Positions 11,322 through 20,877 of a stretch of DNA of 23,703 bases are shown one piece after another (position 1 is the first letter of the stretch; each line of letters starts with the position of its first letter). Origin of the DNA: Funneliformis mosseae (Eukaryota > Glomeromycota > Glomeromycetes > Glomerales > Glomeraceae). The stretch lies in NCBI GenBank assembly GCA_910592005.1, contig CAJVPP010000996.1:1-23703 (forward strand), given 5' to 3'. The position numbers and the translations under genes were made by a program. Under the pieces are notes generated by a model. It worked only from the letters and a program-made list of their open reading frames with translations. It was not told the origin of the DNA and ran no database searches.

Positions 11322-13628
11322 ATTGGTTAAATTATATTACGCTTTGCTAATAGACGAATATGAAGGAGAAAAAAAGAAAAAAAAATCAAGATTGTTTGAA
11401 ATTGTGTCATTAAAAGCACAATTCATTATGAGATGATAACTTAGGTAAACAAAGAAAGTTATTTTTACCGTTATATATGTATAACTTCTGTAGTATGCTG
11501 TAATTGTACTGTCGACAGCTCTAAAGGTATAGATTAATAATATTTTGATAATTTTTATATAAATTTTTATGAATTCTAAATTAATAATGAAATGTGAAAC
11601 GATTAAATTTAAAGTTAAAATCAAAGCGCGTTTGGTGCGCATGCAAATTTACCGGTCTATTTTATATAAAAGGACTGACACAATAAAAAAAATTTAAAAT
11701 TTTTTTTTTTTTTTTTTTTTTATAATACCGCCAAAAGAACATTGGGCGGAAGAAAAGGTTAATCAGTGGCAACACTTTTGAAAAAGTGGCGGGGTTTACA
11801 TTTTTAATGATTATTTTAAAGCTTTTTTTTTTTTTTTTTTATATACGACCAATCAATAATATTAAAAAATAGTAAAGTGTTAAAAAAAAAAATATTTTAA
11901 TAGGATTAAACCGTAATCTATACAATGCAATATTATGTAGTAATAATTATATACTGTAACATAAAATCTTAGTTATATAATTATATATAATAAATATATA
12001 ACATAATATATAATAATAGTATATAACATAATATAATATAATAAATATAATGTAATATAATAGAATTTTCGACTATCAACGATTTTAACTCAGTTGGTGG
12101 GGCTGCAAAGTAAATCTAATACCTTGCTTGTTAGCCGTCTCTTAAACCAGTGCCACAATTGTTTCACCGCGCAAAATGCAATTCTATTATTCTATTTTAA
12201 TTTTAAAAAAAAATACCAGGTATTTATAAACAAGTATGTTGTAAGCGTGTTCGCATGCAATGAGTGACCTAGTTCAAAAGCTGGATTTCCAACGTTAGCG
12301 ACGGGTATTCCCTAGTTGGAGATTTGTCCGAGATGTACCACATACGTTTATGCTTTTGTTGAAGGTTGTTTGGATGTTTTTAAAAAACAATCGCTTGCCG
12401 TAACGCGAATTGTAGAAATCGAATTAACCCAACAAAAAAAAAAAAAAAAATTCTTACACGTCCGAATAGGGTCAACAGTTGCATTATATAGCTTGGTATG
12501 ATCTGGTGAATGGGAGGGAACTGATCGGATCGACATCACACTCAATCTGTTATTCATCACCGGGTCAAATTTGGTTAAGCCAAAAAAATCCAAAAGGGCT
12601 GTGAATTTGATTACTTCATCTCGTAATAAATCTAACCAAGCGATTTCGTTTGATACCTTTCCATTTAAAAAATGAAAAGGATCTATTTGACATCTTTTTG
12701 TATAGCAGGACAGGAAAGTTACACACATATCGAGATTTCAAAAATCCTTGGCATTATCTTGGCATGTACTTGTGGTTTAAACTATAATCGATGCTGACTC
12801 CCGTCAACCACAGACGCATTCACGTAATTGTTTTTAAAAGATTCGATTCTAAAAATAAAAAGTTACTTAAAAATAAATAAAACTGCAGATTAGATTGATC
12901 ACGTGAATCACACGGTTTTTGTCAGCGTTACTTTCAGTGTGATAAAAACGAAATGAACATGTCAGTCGATGATGTAAACAAACTGAAACAAATAAAAAAG
13001 TTCATACATTTTTAAAAATCGTTAATGCAGTAATGGCGCAAGACATTATTATTAATGGCCACAAGATGGTACAAGATTTACAGGATCCTACATCGGAACT
13101 TCTTTAAAATAGAAGTTTTGTGTAAAATTTACATGTAATCCCTTTGCATTTACCAATGAAACGGAATTAAAAGTGTTTTTTGGTTGGTTCAAGGGATCGT
13201 CAATTTATTTTTATGCACGTCAATGATCTTTTTTAGAATTAAAAAAACCAATGTCGCACAATCTAAATTTTACAAATCGAAATCTAAATGCAGAAAAAAT
13301 CGACATCATTTATTTTTAGTTCATTTGGAAAAAAAAAATTAATTTTTTTATTATCATCCCTAAATTTGGTAATTGTTTATTACCCACAACGCATAGTGGT
13401 TTTTAAAATTCAGTAAGCTCTTTTTAATGCTCTTTTTTTGGAAAGTTGTTGCTTCAAAACTTACTTTGCCTCGTCAAAGACTTTGAGTTTGCATGCGTTT
13501 TAATAAAGATATTTAATGTCTTTTTGATCAAATTCTTTTTAGGTTTGGTCAAAAAGGGTGTTATTAGATTAAATTTCTCGGATCGATCTTTTACGTATAT
13601 TTTTTTAATATATTATTAAACAATAATA
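11322..13628. other. Intergenic region upstream of the GATA factor and Kei1 genes
   Basis: About 2.3 kb between two divergent genes, so it should hold both promoters. Long T runs occur at about 11699-11720 and 11822-11840, and a low-complexity TAACATAATATA-rich tract at about 11940-12065. A CCGCC...GGCGG inverted pair flanks about 11728-11750. The stretch 12090-12800 is less AT-rich than its surroundings and is partly open on the minus strand (separate entry). Nothing else is recognisable. Confidence 0.5.
12460..12728 (-). other. Possible unrecognised exon
   Basis: From an ATG at 12728 the minus strand is open for about 90 codons with near-normal composition (including WLDLLRDEVIKFTALLDFFG) and then meets GTAAGAATTTTT at about 12460, which could be a splice donor. 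No family is recognised, no convincing downstream exon could be joined, and the frame continues through a poly-T run, which argues against a long exon. It may be part of a small gene, an untranslated exon or chance. Confidence 0.18.
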
Positions 13629-14666
13629 ATGACTAAGTTACGTTTCTATAATTGTTGTGGAATCATTGACTTACAACGAGGTAAGAAACAAATAAAAAAT
13701 TCCATTAGATCGGTTCAAATATAATAATATGTACTTGCACAATTAATAAAATTTTCTCTTGACATCAGGTGTTGTTCTTATTACAATATTTGCTTTGGTA
13801 ACCTTACATGTAGATTATAATGTTGTGCCTAACATATTGTCATTTTATTAATATAAATTTTTTTTTTGATTTTAAAGCTTAATAAAATTTCCGGTTTTTT
13901 CGGGATACCAACAATTTTTGATGGAGGTGGAACATCATCCATCATTTCATATATATATTCGATAATTGCATCAATAGCAATTACATATTTTCTGCTTTAT
14001 GGCGTTTTCCCGGTATTTTAATTTGCCTTTTTTTTTTTTATTTTTATTTTTATTTTTTTTTAAAAAAAAAAGAGGTATAAAAATCTAAATGTTTTCACTA
14101 TTTTATTTTGAAAAGGAAAATCCGAAGATTATCAGATACTATTCTCATTTTTATTGGATGGATTTATTCATAAATGTATTATTTACATCAATATTTGGAA
14201 TTTGGTGGTATTTGATAACGGACCATTTATTATTGGCGGAAACTGAAAAACCGAAACAAAATAATGAATTGATTAATAATAAGGAGGCAGTTAAAGTATT
14301 GGAAACTTCAACGTTACCAGCATGGAAAGCTGAATCTGCCATTGCAATCATTATTTTGATCTCAACAGCACTTATACATGTATGTCTTTTTCTTGTTTAA
14401 TGTGATTGTAATATTATTGTGTATAAATGACCTCATTTTTATTATTATTATTTATTTATTTATTTTTTTAAAAGGGTTATTTTGCTCTTGTGATTCATTC
14501 TTATGCAAATTTCGTACAAAAAAAGAAACCCTATTATCCTTCTTCAGGAATTATTCCTGTTCCGCGTGTATCAGCATCCGGGACATCATTATTGAAACCG
14601 GAGGATAATTCTCGTAGACATTTAAGTGTTGAGTTGGAAGATGAGGAATTACCATTTAATTATTAA
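13629..14666 (+). CDS. KEI1: Kei1-type inositolphosphorylceramide synthase subunit, 223 aa, 5 exons
   Basis: Kei1 is the Golgi partner of Aur1; together they attach inositol phosphate to ceramide in fungal sphingolipid synthesis. Exons: 13629-13680, 13769-13797, 13878-14012, 14116-14379, 14475-14666 (672 nt, in frame; yeast Kei1 has 221 aa). Four membrane segments are visible: about residues 18-38 (through LLNKISGFFGIPTIF), 50-71 (YIYSIIASIAITYFLLYGVF), 84-106 (WMDLFINVLFTSIFGIWWYL) and 146-172 (IIILISTALIHGYFALVIHSYA). The LNK-SG-(F/Y)G start of the family and the closing GYFALV-SYA block both match what I remember of fungal Kei1 proteins. A hydrophilic tail of about 50 residues ends in an acidic stretch. 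The donor of intron 2 (GTAACC) was chosen because it restores LLNK. AATAAA follows 97 bases after the stop (14763-14768). The gene is convergent with the permease. Confidence 0.85.
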
Positions 14667-15221
14667 GAACATTGTATTGCATTGTATTTAATAGGAATAT
14701 ATATATACATTAGTATATAAAATCATTTGTATATTTTTAAATAGAATTAATTTATTCATAACAATAAATATATATAAATATATATATTATATCAAACGGG
14801 TAATATTAATATTGTTTAAGATTACACGATATTGATTTTACACTTTCTATTATATTTTTATTATACAGAACCCTAATCTTTCAAGACTTTATTAGAAATT
14901 CAAACTTTTATTGAAATTATAATTATTTCTATCTTTAATGAAGTAAAATTAATTAAATACCTATTTTTATTTTATTTTATTTTATTTTAAAGGATATTAT
15001 ATTAATTAAAGTGAAAATTTGTTTAACTAGTAATTAAAAAAATAGGGTTATATCTGCCAGTGTATAATATATTACAGTATAAGAAAACCTCCGGTCATTA
15101 AAGGTTGACCGCAAACTATAAGTCCACCATTTATTTTATCTTGACCCAATTCTAGGATTCAAAAAGATGTTATAACTATATATAAATTGTTGTTTATATA
15201 TATCTATATATATTACATTAT
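14667..15221. other. Convergent intergenic spacer
   Basis: About 555 bp of AT-rich DNA between the ends of the Kei1 and permease genes, so it should contain both 3' untranslated regions. It includes AATAAA at 14763, a (TTTTA)n microsatellite at about 14963-14990 and a small inverted repeat CGGTCA...TGACCG (15092-15097 and 15106-15111). No gene is seen. Confidence 0.6.
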
Positions 15222-17343
15222 TCAGTTCATTTCCATTGTATCTTGTTTTTGATATTCTTGTCTAAATCTCCAACTCTTAATATTTAAATTTAGATTTGAA
15301 TAATAATTCTTCAATGCTATCGTAGAGGATTAATCAAAAATGAATTAAGGTCAGTTAATACAACAAATGTATTTAAAAATTTTTATTAATTTGATTATTA
15401 CCTTGTGTTGAAAATGTTTCCTTGTATTTTACTCTTATATACCAAAATGGCACCCCAGCAAGGATGAATCCAATTGCTGCGAGTGACTGTAACGGAACAC
15501 GCGCGAAAGGCATTATGACTAAAAATATGGCCACGCAACAAAATATAATGGGAGTGCTAAGCCAAACCTTATATGGTCTATGATTTCAAATAAAGTTATT
15601 ATAATTTTGAAAAATTTTCATCATAATCAGTTATTTATTTATTCATGCTGACCTTCTTAGATCCGGTTCTCTCCATCTTAATATTAATAATCCAAACGAA
15701 GTGAGAAAATAAAATATCCATGCAGCAACAGAAACAAAATTTAATAATGTCAGAAAAGTTCCCGGAATTATCATTACTATGGTCAATACTGCTTGCATAA
15801 TTAAGGCTGCCGTAGGGGTGTTCCAAGTTCCATGCACCTTTCCAAGGAAAGCGGGCAAGTAACCTTCGCGAGCTGCAACATAAATCAATCTTGACCCCGT
15901 GAAAATACTTCCATTCGCTGCACCAAAGCAACTAGCAGCAACACAGAGTGCGAAAATGACACCCCCTACGGGACCGAAAACTTTCCTACCAAAATCCTAA
16001 ATAAACAAGTTAATTATTTTCGATTAACCTTAGATATTAAAAGAAATATACTTACTAATGCTATGGTATTTGTATTGGTGACCACGGATGATGGTAATAC
16101 AGCGTAATAAGCGACATTCGCCAACGTATAACATACTATAACTATCGGTAACCCAACCATTATTACACGTGGAAGGTCTCGCGCAGGATTTTTCATTTCA
16201 CCAGTAACATAATTTACATTATTCCTAAACGAAAGATCGTTTAATAGAGAAATCTATAACTCTTAGTGAAAGATCCAAATGAAGAAATGCATTAAGAAAC
16301 TTAGATATTTGAAAACCTACCATCCATCATACGCCCAAAGACCTAAATGATATATATTGTTTTCGAAATGAATATACTTTGGATGAGAATCCATCGAAAT
16401 GCGTAAGATAATCTAAATAAACTAACCTGAATAAAAAGCTAGTGCATAGTCACTAGTTCTCGTTGAACTGCCTTCAAATACATCTCCTTCAAAATTATTT
16501 GTAAATCCACCTTTACCTAACACAACGAATCCTATTACAGCTATCACGGCCAAAGTGATTAATTTCAAAGCGGTAAATATGTCCTGTGTTCTAGTAGCCA
16601 GACGAACACTATATGCATTTATAAAAGAAATAATTATTATGCATAAAGATGCCACTATTTTGTTTAACCAAACACGAGTTTCATCTGGGAGATTCACATT
16701 AAAGGCTGAATGATAAACGATACGATTTATATATTCTGCAAAAATCACTGCGATAATCGCATTGCTCCCTGGCTATCAAAAGAAATACTTGATCAGAATA
16801 TAAATTAAATTCAAAATTTTTAAGGTTAGTTTTCCAAGGTACCTTTAAACAAGTTATGGCTGTCCAACTGTATAAGAAAGCCAATAAGCTTCCATATGCA
16901 TGATTTAAGTATGCATGTTCACCTCCAGATAGTGGGATTTCAGATCCTAATTCTGCATAGGTAAGTGCTCCCGTACAAGCTAAGAATCCACAAACTATCC
17001 ATACAACTAACGACATTCCAACTGATCCCGCATGCAATGCAACAGGACCTGGCGATGCAAAAATTCCAGAACCAATCATCAAACCAACCACTAAAGTCAG
17101 TCCATTAAAGAATGTAACTTTCTTCTCTAAACTTGTAGGACGTCTCTGCGTTTCTGTTAAACTTAGTGGTATTAGATGATCGTCGAAATCAAAAACGTCG
17201 CTTTGTCGATCACTTGATTGTATAAACGTTTGTTGGTCATCGTCACTCAATTCAAAAGAATCGTGACGTTCCGTGTTTAATAAATTACTTTCCTCCGTTG
17301 CATCGAAAATAACAGCTGCTTGTTCTTTTTCCTGAGTAGACAT
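15222..17343 (-). CDS. LAT/SLC7-type amino acid permease, 550 aa, 7 exons
   Basis: A membrane amino acid transporter of the APC superfamily, closest in motifs to the L-type (SLC7) and fungal methionine permease group; the substrate cannot be told from sequence. Exons: 17343-16843, 16772-16427, 16342-16321, 16224-16056, 15996-15653, 15577-15402, 15316-15222 (1653 nt, in frame). An acidic cytosolic tail of about 70 residues precedes the first helix with MIGSGIFASPGPV (89-101), the unwound substrate-binding segment of the fold. Then come TYAELGSEIPLSGGEHAYL, PGSNAIIAV, the family hallmark SGLWAYDGWNNVNYVTGE (about 282-299), AASCFGAANGSIFTGSR and WREPDLRRPYKVW, with about 12 hydrophobic segments in all. 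Exon 3 is only 22 nt and encodes the LWAYDGW core. The ATG at 17343 starts the tail; no other in-frame ATG lies before the first helix. Complete and apparently intact. Confidence 0.95.
16321..16342 (-). other. 22-nt microexon of the permease gene
   Basis: Flanked by TTTAG (acceptor) and GTAGGT (donor). It enters in phase 1 and leaves in phase 2, adding the second and third bases of a Gly codon, LWAYDG, and two bases of a Trp codon. Including it restores the SLC7 motif GLWAYDGWNN exactly; skipping it would shift the frame. Confidence 0.9.
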
Positions 17344-17578
17344 TATTTATCTCCAAAATTGTATATTATTAAGAGCGAAAATTTTAAATTAGATCTTATA
17401 CATGAGGATGTTACACGGACGCAAATTTTAAATTGATAGGTCGATCATGATTTTTTTGATTATATTTTATTAAATTTTACTTTTATTTTTCAACAAAAAA
17501 GAAATTAACCCGGAATTCAAAATTATAAAGTTTATCCGCGAAACACATGTTCTAAATGTTGATTTGCCCTTCCTGTTA
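17344..17578. other. Spacer between copper transporter and permease genes
   Basis: Only 235 bases separate the stop of the upstream copper transporter from the permease start, both on the minus strand, so it must hold the 3' end of one and the promoter of the other. No recognised element is visible apart from AT-rich sequence. Confidence 0.4.
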
Positions 17579-18393
17579 TTACATCAACTTCATATTCTCA
17601 TTATCATTAATTTCATCATCGGTATTTTCAACAAAGCTACGAGATCCAAGTCCAATATTATCTTTGTAACTTCCACTTTCAATATTTCCCATTAATGCAA
17701 AATTTTCTAAATTGTTAGGTATGTCATCTTTAATTGTCGATGATGGAATTTTATATTCTTGGTAGATTCTATAAAACAATAAAATGATAATGTCAATGAT
17801 AATATATGTTTCGTTGAAATTTTTTTTTTTTTAAAAAAAAAAATTCTTACGATATCGAGCTTATATATTCTATGATTAATTGTCCCGTTGTCAATCCCGT
17901 TACCTGCAAATTTATTAAACCAGCATCAATTCGCTTACAATTTAATAAATTATTCGAATGAAAAACTTAATCATACCACTACTACAAATATTTGTGAATT
18001 CATCGACATTATTAATAACATATAAAATAATCTTAATGTTGTTAACAACCCATAAAAAAAAGTCCTCTTTGCGATCGATCTAAATCTTTTTTGATTTCGA
18101 TCATATTTTGCATTTTCTCGATGATAACTTAAAAACCTTTCGCACCAACACAGTAAAGTGATGAAAAGAGAAGCAAGTATAAATGAAATTATAGAATTTA
18201 CTTGAAAACCGGAAAATAATGCAACGATTTTGGATAAATCTGTTGTGTTAACAAATGTTAGTGAAAATATTATATCATCATGACTTTCTGACTGTTTATT
18301 GTAAATCTTCTTACCATTAGAAAAGTAAAGTTTATTGTGGCCTGAACTTGTATGTCCTGGCATTTCTGGCATTTTTTCCATTGTTTCCGACAT
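17579..18393 (-). CDS. Ctr-family copper transporter, 219 aa, 3 exons
   Basis: Moves Cu(I) across the plasma or vacuolar membrane as a trimer (family knowledge). Exons: 18393-17977, 17903-17851, 17768-17579 (660 nt, in frame). The N-terminus has a short Met-rich start (M1, M5, M8, M11 in MSETMEKMPEMPGH), weaker than in high-affinity plasma membrane Ctr proteins. Segment 1 covers about residues 65-83, segment 2 contains the pore motif M125-x3-M129 (RLFYMLLIMSMN), and segment 3 carries G142-x3-G146 (VTGLTTGQLII), the helix-packing motif. The intron between exons 1 and 2 falls just before the GxxxG. The tail is acidic and lacks the Cys pair seen in several fungal members. Few Met clusters could mean a vacuolar (Ctr6/Ctr2-like) role, but this is inference. 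It lies upstream of the permease on the same strand. Confidence 0.9.
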
Positions 18394-19534
18394 TGTAAAA
18401 CATTTATCATTGCTAAAAGTCAGAATAAAAAACTTGGGGGCTTATCGGTTCAATAGAATTTATGGTAATCATCGGTACACAATATTTTAAGTACATTATT
18501 ATTAAAAATTATTCCCGCTTTTTTATTTTTCCTAATATAAACATGGGGATCGTCTGCAAGGAGCCAAATTTATATAAAACAAATTAATTTTTATTGATTA
18601 ATTATTTGTCCCTTCAAAAGATTTTCAAATTTATATAGCAGGTTTGAATTAATATTTTTAATCAATACTGTTGAGAAAAGAATAATGAAGAATGAAGAAG
18701 AAGCATAATAAAAATTTGAGGAGAAAAATACAATTACAAAAGGTATTAAGGAAGAGATTCTTGAACAAATAAAATTAATTTGTAAAAAAAAATTCTCTGA
18801 GTAAAAGAAATGCATTAAAGCTATAAATCTCATAAAATATGAACTTTGACGATTACACCGTAAACTATTTTGTTTCTTCTAAGTAACTGGCCTTAAGTTT
18901 AGCATAAAACTTTCATTTACAAGAAATTTGACATTTAAAATTAGTATTTGCAGATTTAGCTGATTAATTAAATTATTAGTTTAATTTAAAGAATCTTGTA
19001 TATGCTCATTTTTTATGTGAGTGATCTAGTTATTTTGTATATACTTATTTTTTTTTTTTATCTAAAATATAATAATTAAATAACATGCAATCTTTATGAG
19101 TTATAATAATTAAACACAATATTTAAGGATTGATTCTTTTTAGAATAAAGGATTATATTGTACAGATTTTGATAATATAACTACCTGCTCAATAATTGAG
19201 TTGATATTGATTGGCTCTTGCAATTACACAAAAGTCTAGATAAAGTCTAAACATAACAAATAGTCTCTATTCTTTAGTATTGTTTATATAGCAATATAAG
19301 TAATCTATTATTATTTGTAGAATCAAACTAATTGAAATAATATTCTAAACCATTAACAATAATTTAGAAATAAGTAATATAATTAGATAAATTAAATAGA
19401 ATTTTTTTATATAATATGTATATATTTTAAATAAATTTGATTTTAATGTTAAATTTTATTAGAAGATAACATATAATACATAATTTATCATATAAATGTT
19501 ATTGAGATCATTATTCAACCAGTCGCATGTAACT
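18394..19534. other. AT-rich spacer right of the copper transporter
   Basis: Promoter side of the copper transporter followed by about 1 kb of AT-rich sequence. A minus-strand frame at 18591-18833 is rich in Phe and Ile codons as expected of AT-rich noncoding DNA and shows no domain. No copper-response element could be recognised with confidence. Confidence 0.5.
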
Positions 19535-19885
19535 TAGATTAGGTTATGAAGGTAACTTTATAGTCTGCCGGTGTCTTCATAATATAGTGGTAACTTCATA
19601 GTCTACCGGTATCTTCATAATATAATGATAACTTCATAGTCTGCTGGTAGCTTCATAATATAGTAATAGCTTCATAGTCTGCTGGTAATTTCATAATCTA
19701 ATTACATAATCTGGTAGTAATTTCATAACCTAATATCATAATCTGACAGTGACTTCATAATCTACGTATGGGTATCTCTTTTGCGTTTATAATATTATTT
19801 TAACTGTTTCCTGTATAATATGGTGGTAACTTCATAGTCTAATGGTAGATGTAGTATTTTAATTTAATGGTGATGTCATAATCTA
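19535..19885. repeat. 38-bp minisatellite built from 19-bp half-units
   Basis: Four clear 38-bp units start at 19552, 19590, 19628 and 19666. Each begins with a version of GTAACTTCATAGTCTGC and continues with a related half such as GGTGTCTTCATAATATAGT, so the basic period is 19 bp. Degenerate half-units carrying TTCATAA(T/C)CTA continue to about 19763 and reappear at about 19812-19885. The repeats lie left of the polymerase relic. Confidence 0.85.
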
Positions 19886-20560
19886 ATAGTGATTACTTTC
19901 TTCTTATTTCTGAGTTATTTACATACTAAATTCTATAATGGGAGCTGTTGACCCTCTGTAGCTGTTTGGATACCTGGTTTTATGTTGAAGATGCTGGGCT
20001 CCTGCATCTGATTGATGCTGGATTCTATATTAAAGTGCTTTCTCTTTACGCCTATTTAGTTACCTTTTTAGGGGCTGAAATAGTGTAAAAAAAGATGACA
20101 GATAGCGCGGTTAATTTGCTACCTCTATTTTCAATAACAGCCTGTCATGCAAAATTCAATACATAATTTTACGAGATGTTGTTAGACCATTGTTACAAAA
20201 CGAATAAGTATAATGTTTATCTTATTTATTTTATAAAGTATATTCATATTCCGTAAGTGTTTCTATCATATTTCATTTTAATCGAATATAGAATAAATGT
20301 CAGGCATGGTATATCCATGCGAGTATTACATGTAAAAAGTTCAATTCGCATAACTTTCAAGGGATCATGTCTGACCCATTTGATTATCAGAATAAAGTGA
20401 TTTTAAGGTATACAATTTGAAAGGTCGAAGCTGATGCCATTTTATAACCCAACTATTGCCTATTTGTTGCTGGTATATTGACGGGATGTTGTAAGCACTT
20501 CTGAGGTTTGATCATAGTTTAATCTAGGTTCGAGGCAATGAGTATGCTATTTTTTTTGAG
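19886..20560. other. Non-coding stretch between minisatellite and nonamer cluster
   Basis: Nothing coding is seen on either strand. Composition is closer to neutral around 19940-20050 (for example GCTGGGCTCCTGCATCTG). A GGTTCGAGGCA at 20528 resembles a Pol III B box and is followed by a run of eight T, but no matching A box is convincing. The stretch may belong to the 5' flank of the element carrying the polymerase. Confidence 0.35.
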
Positions 20561-20561
20561 C

Positions 20562-20684
20562 GTCACTAGTATTACCAGTTAATATACAGAACTAGTGACA
20601 GAACTAGTAACACATTCATTATTTTTCTTGAGGTTATTAAGCTATTTCAATTCTTTCATAATTAGTGTCACTAGTGTCACTAGT
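20562..20684. repeat. Cluster of ACTAGT-centred nonamers
   Basis: GTCACTAGT occurs at 20562-20570 and twice in tandem at 20667-20684. Its reverse complement ACTAGTGAC is at 20591-20599, and a close variant ACTAGTAAC at 20603-20611. ACTAGT is itself a palindrome, so these are iteron-like sites in both orientations. Two more ACTAGT hexamers lie inside the polymerase relic (21143, 21189). Confidence 0.7.
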
Positions 20685-20877
20685 AAAAGAGTAATAAATT
20701 CTAGGAAAAAATTGAAATTTTTCTATACTCAGCCTATATGAGATATAATATAATGAATGTATGATATATATGTGGTGTATATTGATTAATAATCTCAGTA
20801 AATTAGTTTCATTTTAAACTTTTTTCCTGCAAACAATATACCTTGAGATTTGGTATAACTATAAATCTTTCAAAAAA

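Noticed and set aside
12085..12160. CTCAGTTGGTGGGGC looks like the D-arm start of a tRNA gene
   Set aside because: No matching acceptor stem, anticodon arm or TTCGA loop follows, so it is not a tRNA and not even a clear tRNA relic.
14089..14115. ATG at 14089 as a start for a separate gene
   Set aside because: It lies in the polypyrimidine part of Kei1 intron 3; the acceptor before 14116 joins exons in phase and continues the same membrane protein.
15092..15111. Small inverted repeat CGGTCA...TGACCG in the convergent spacer
   Set aside because: A six-base stem with an eight-base loop is weak and could be chance; no terminator role is supported in a Pol II setting.
18591..18833. 80-codon minus-strand frame rich in Phe and Ile, looking like a membrane protein
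   Set aside because: AT-rich noncoding DNA gives such frames by default; there is no family motif or upstream context.
20455..20560. GGTTCGAGGCA plus a T run resembling a Pol III gene or SINE head
   Set aside because: Only the B-box-like half is present; no convincing A box or tRNA fold could be drawn.
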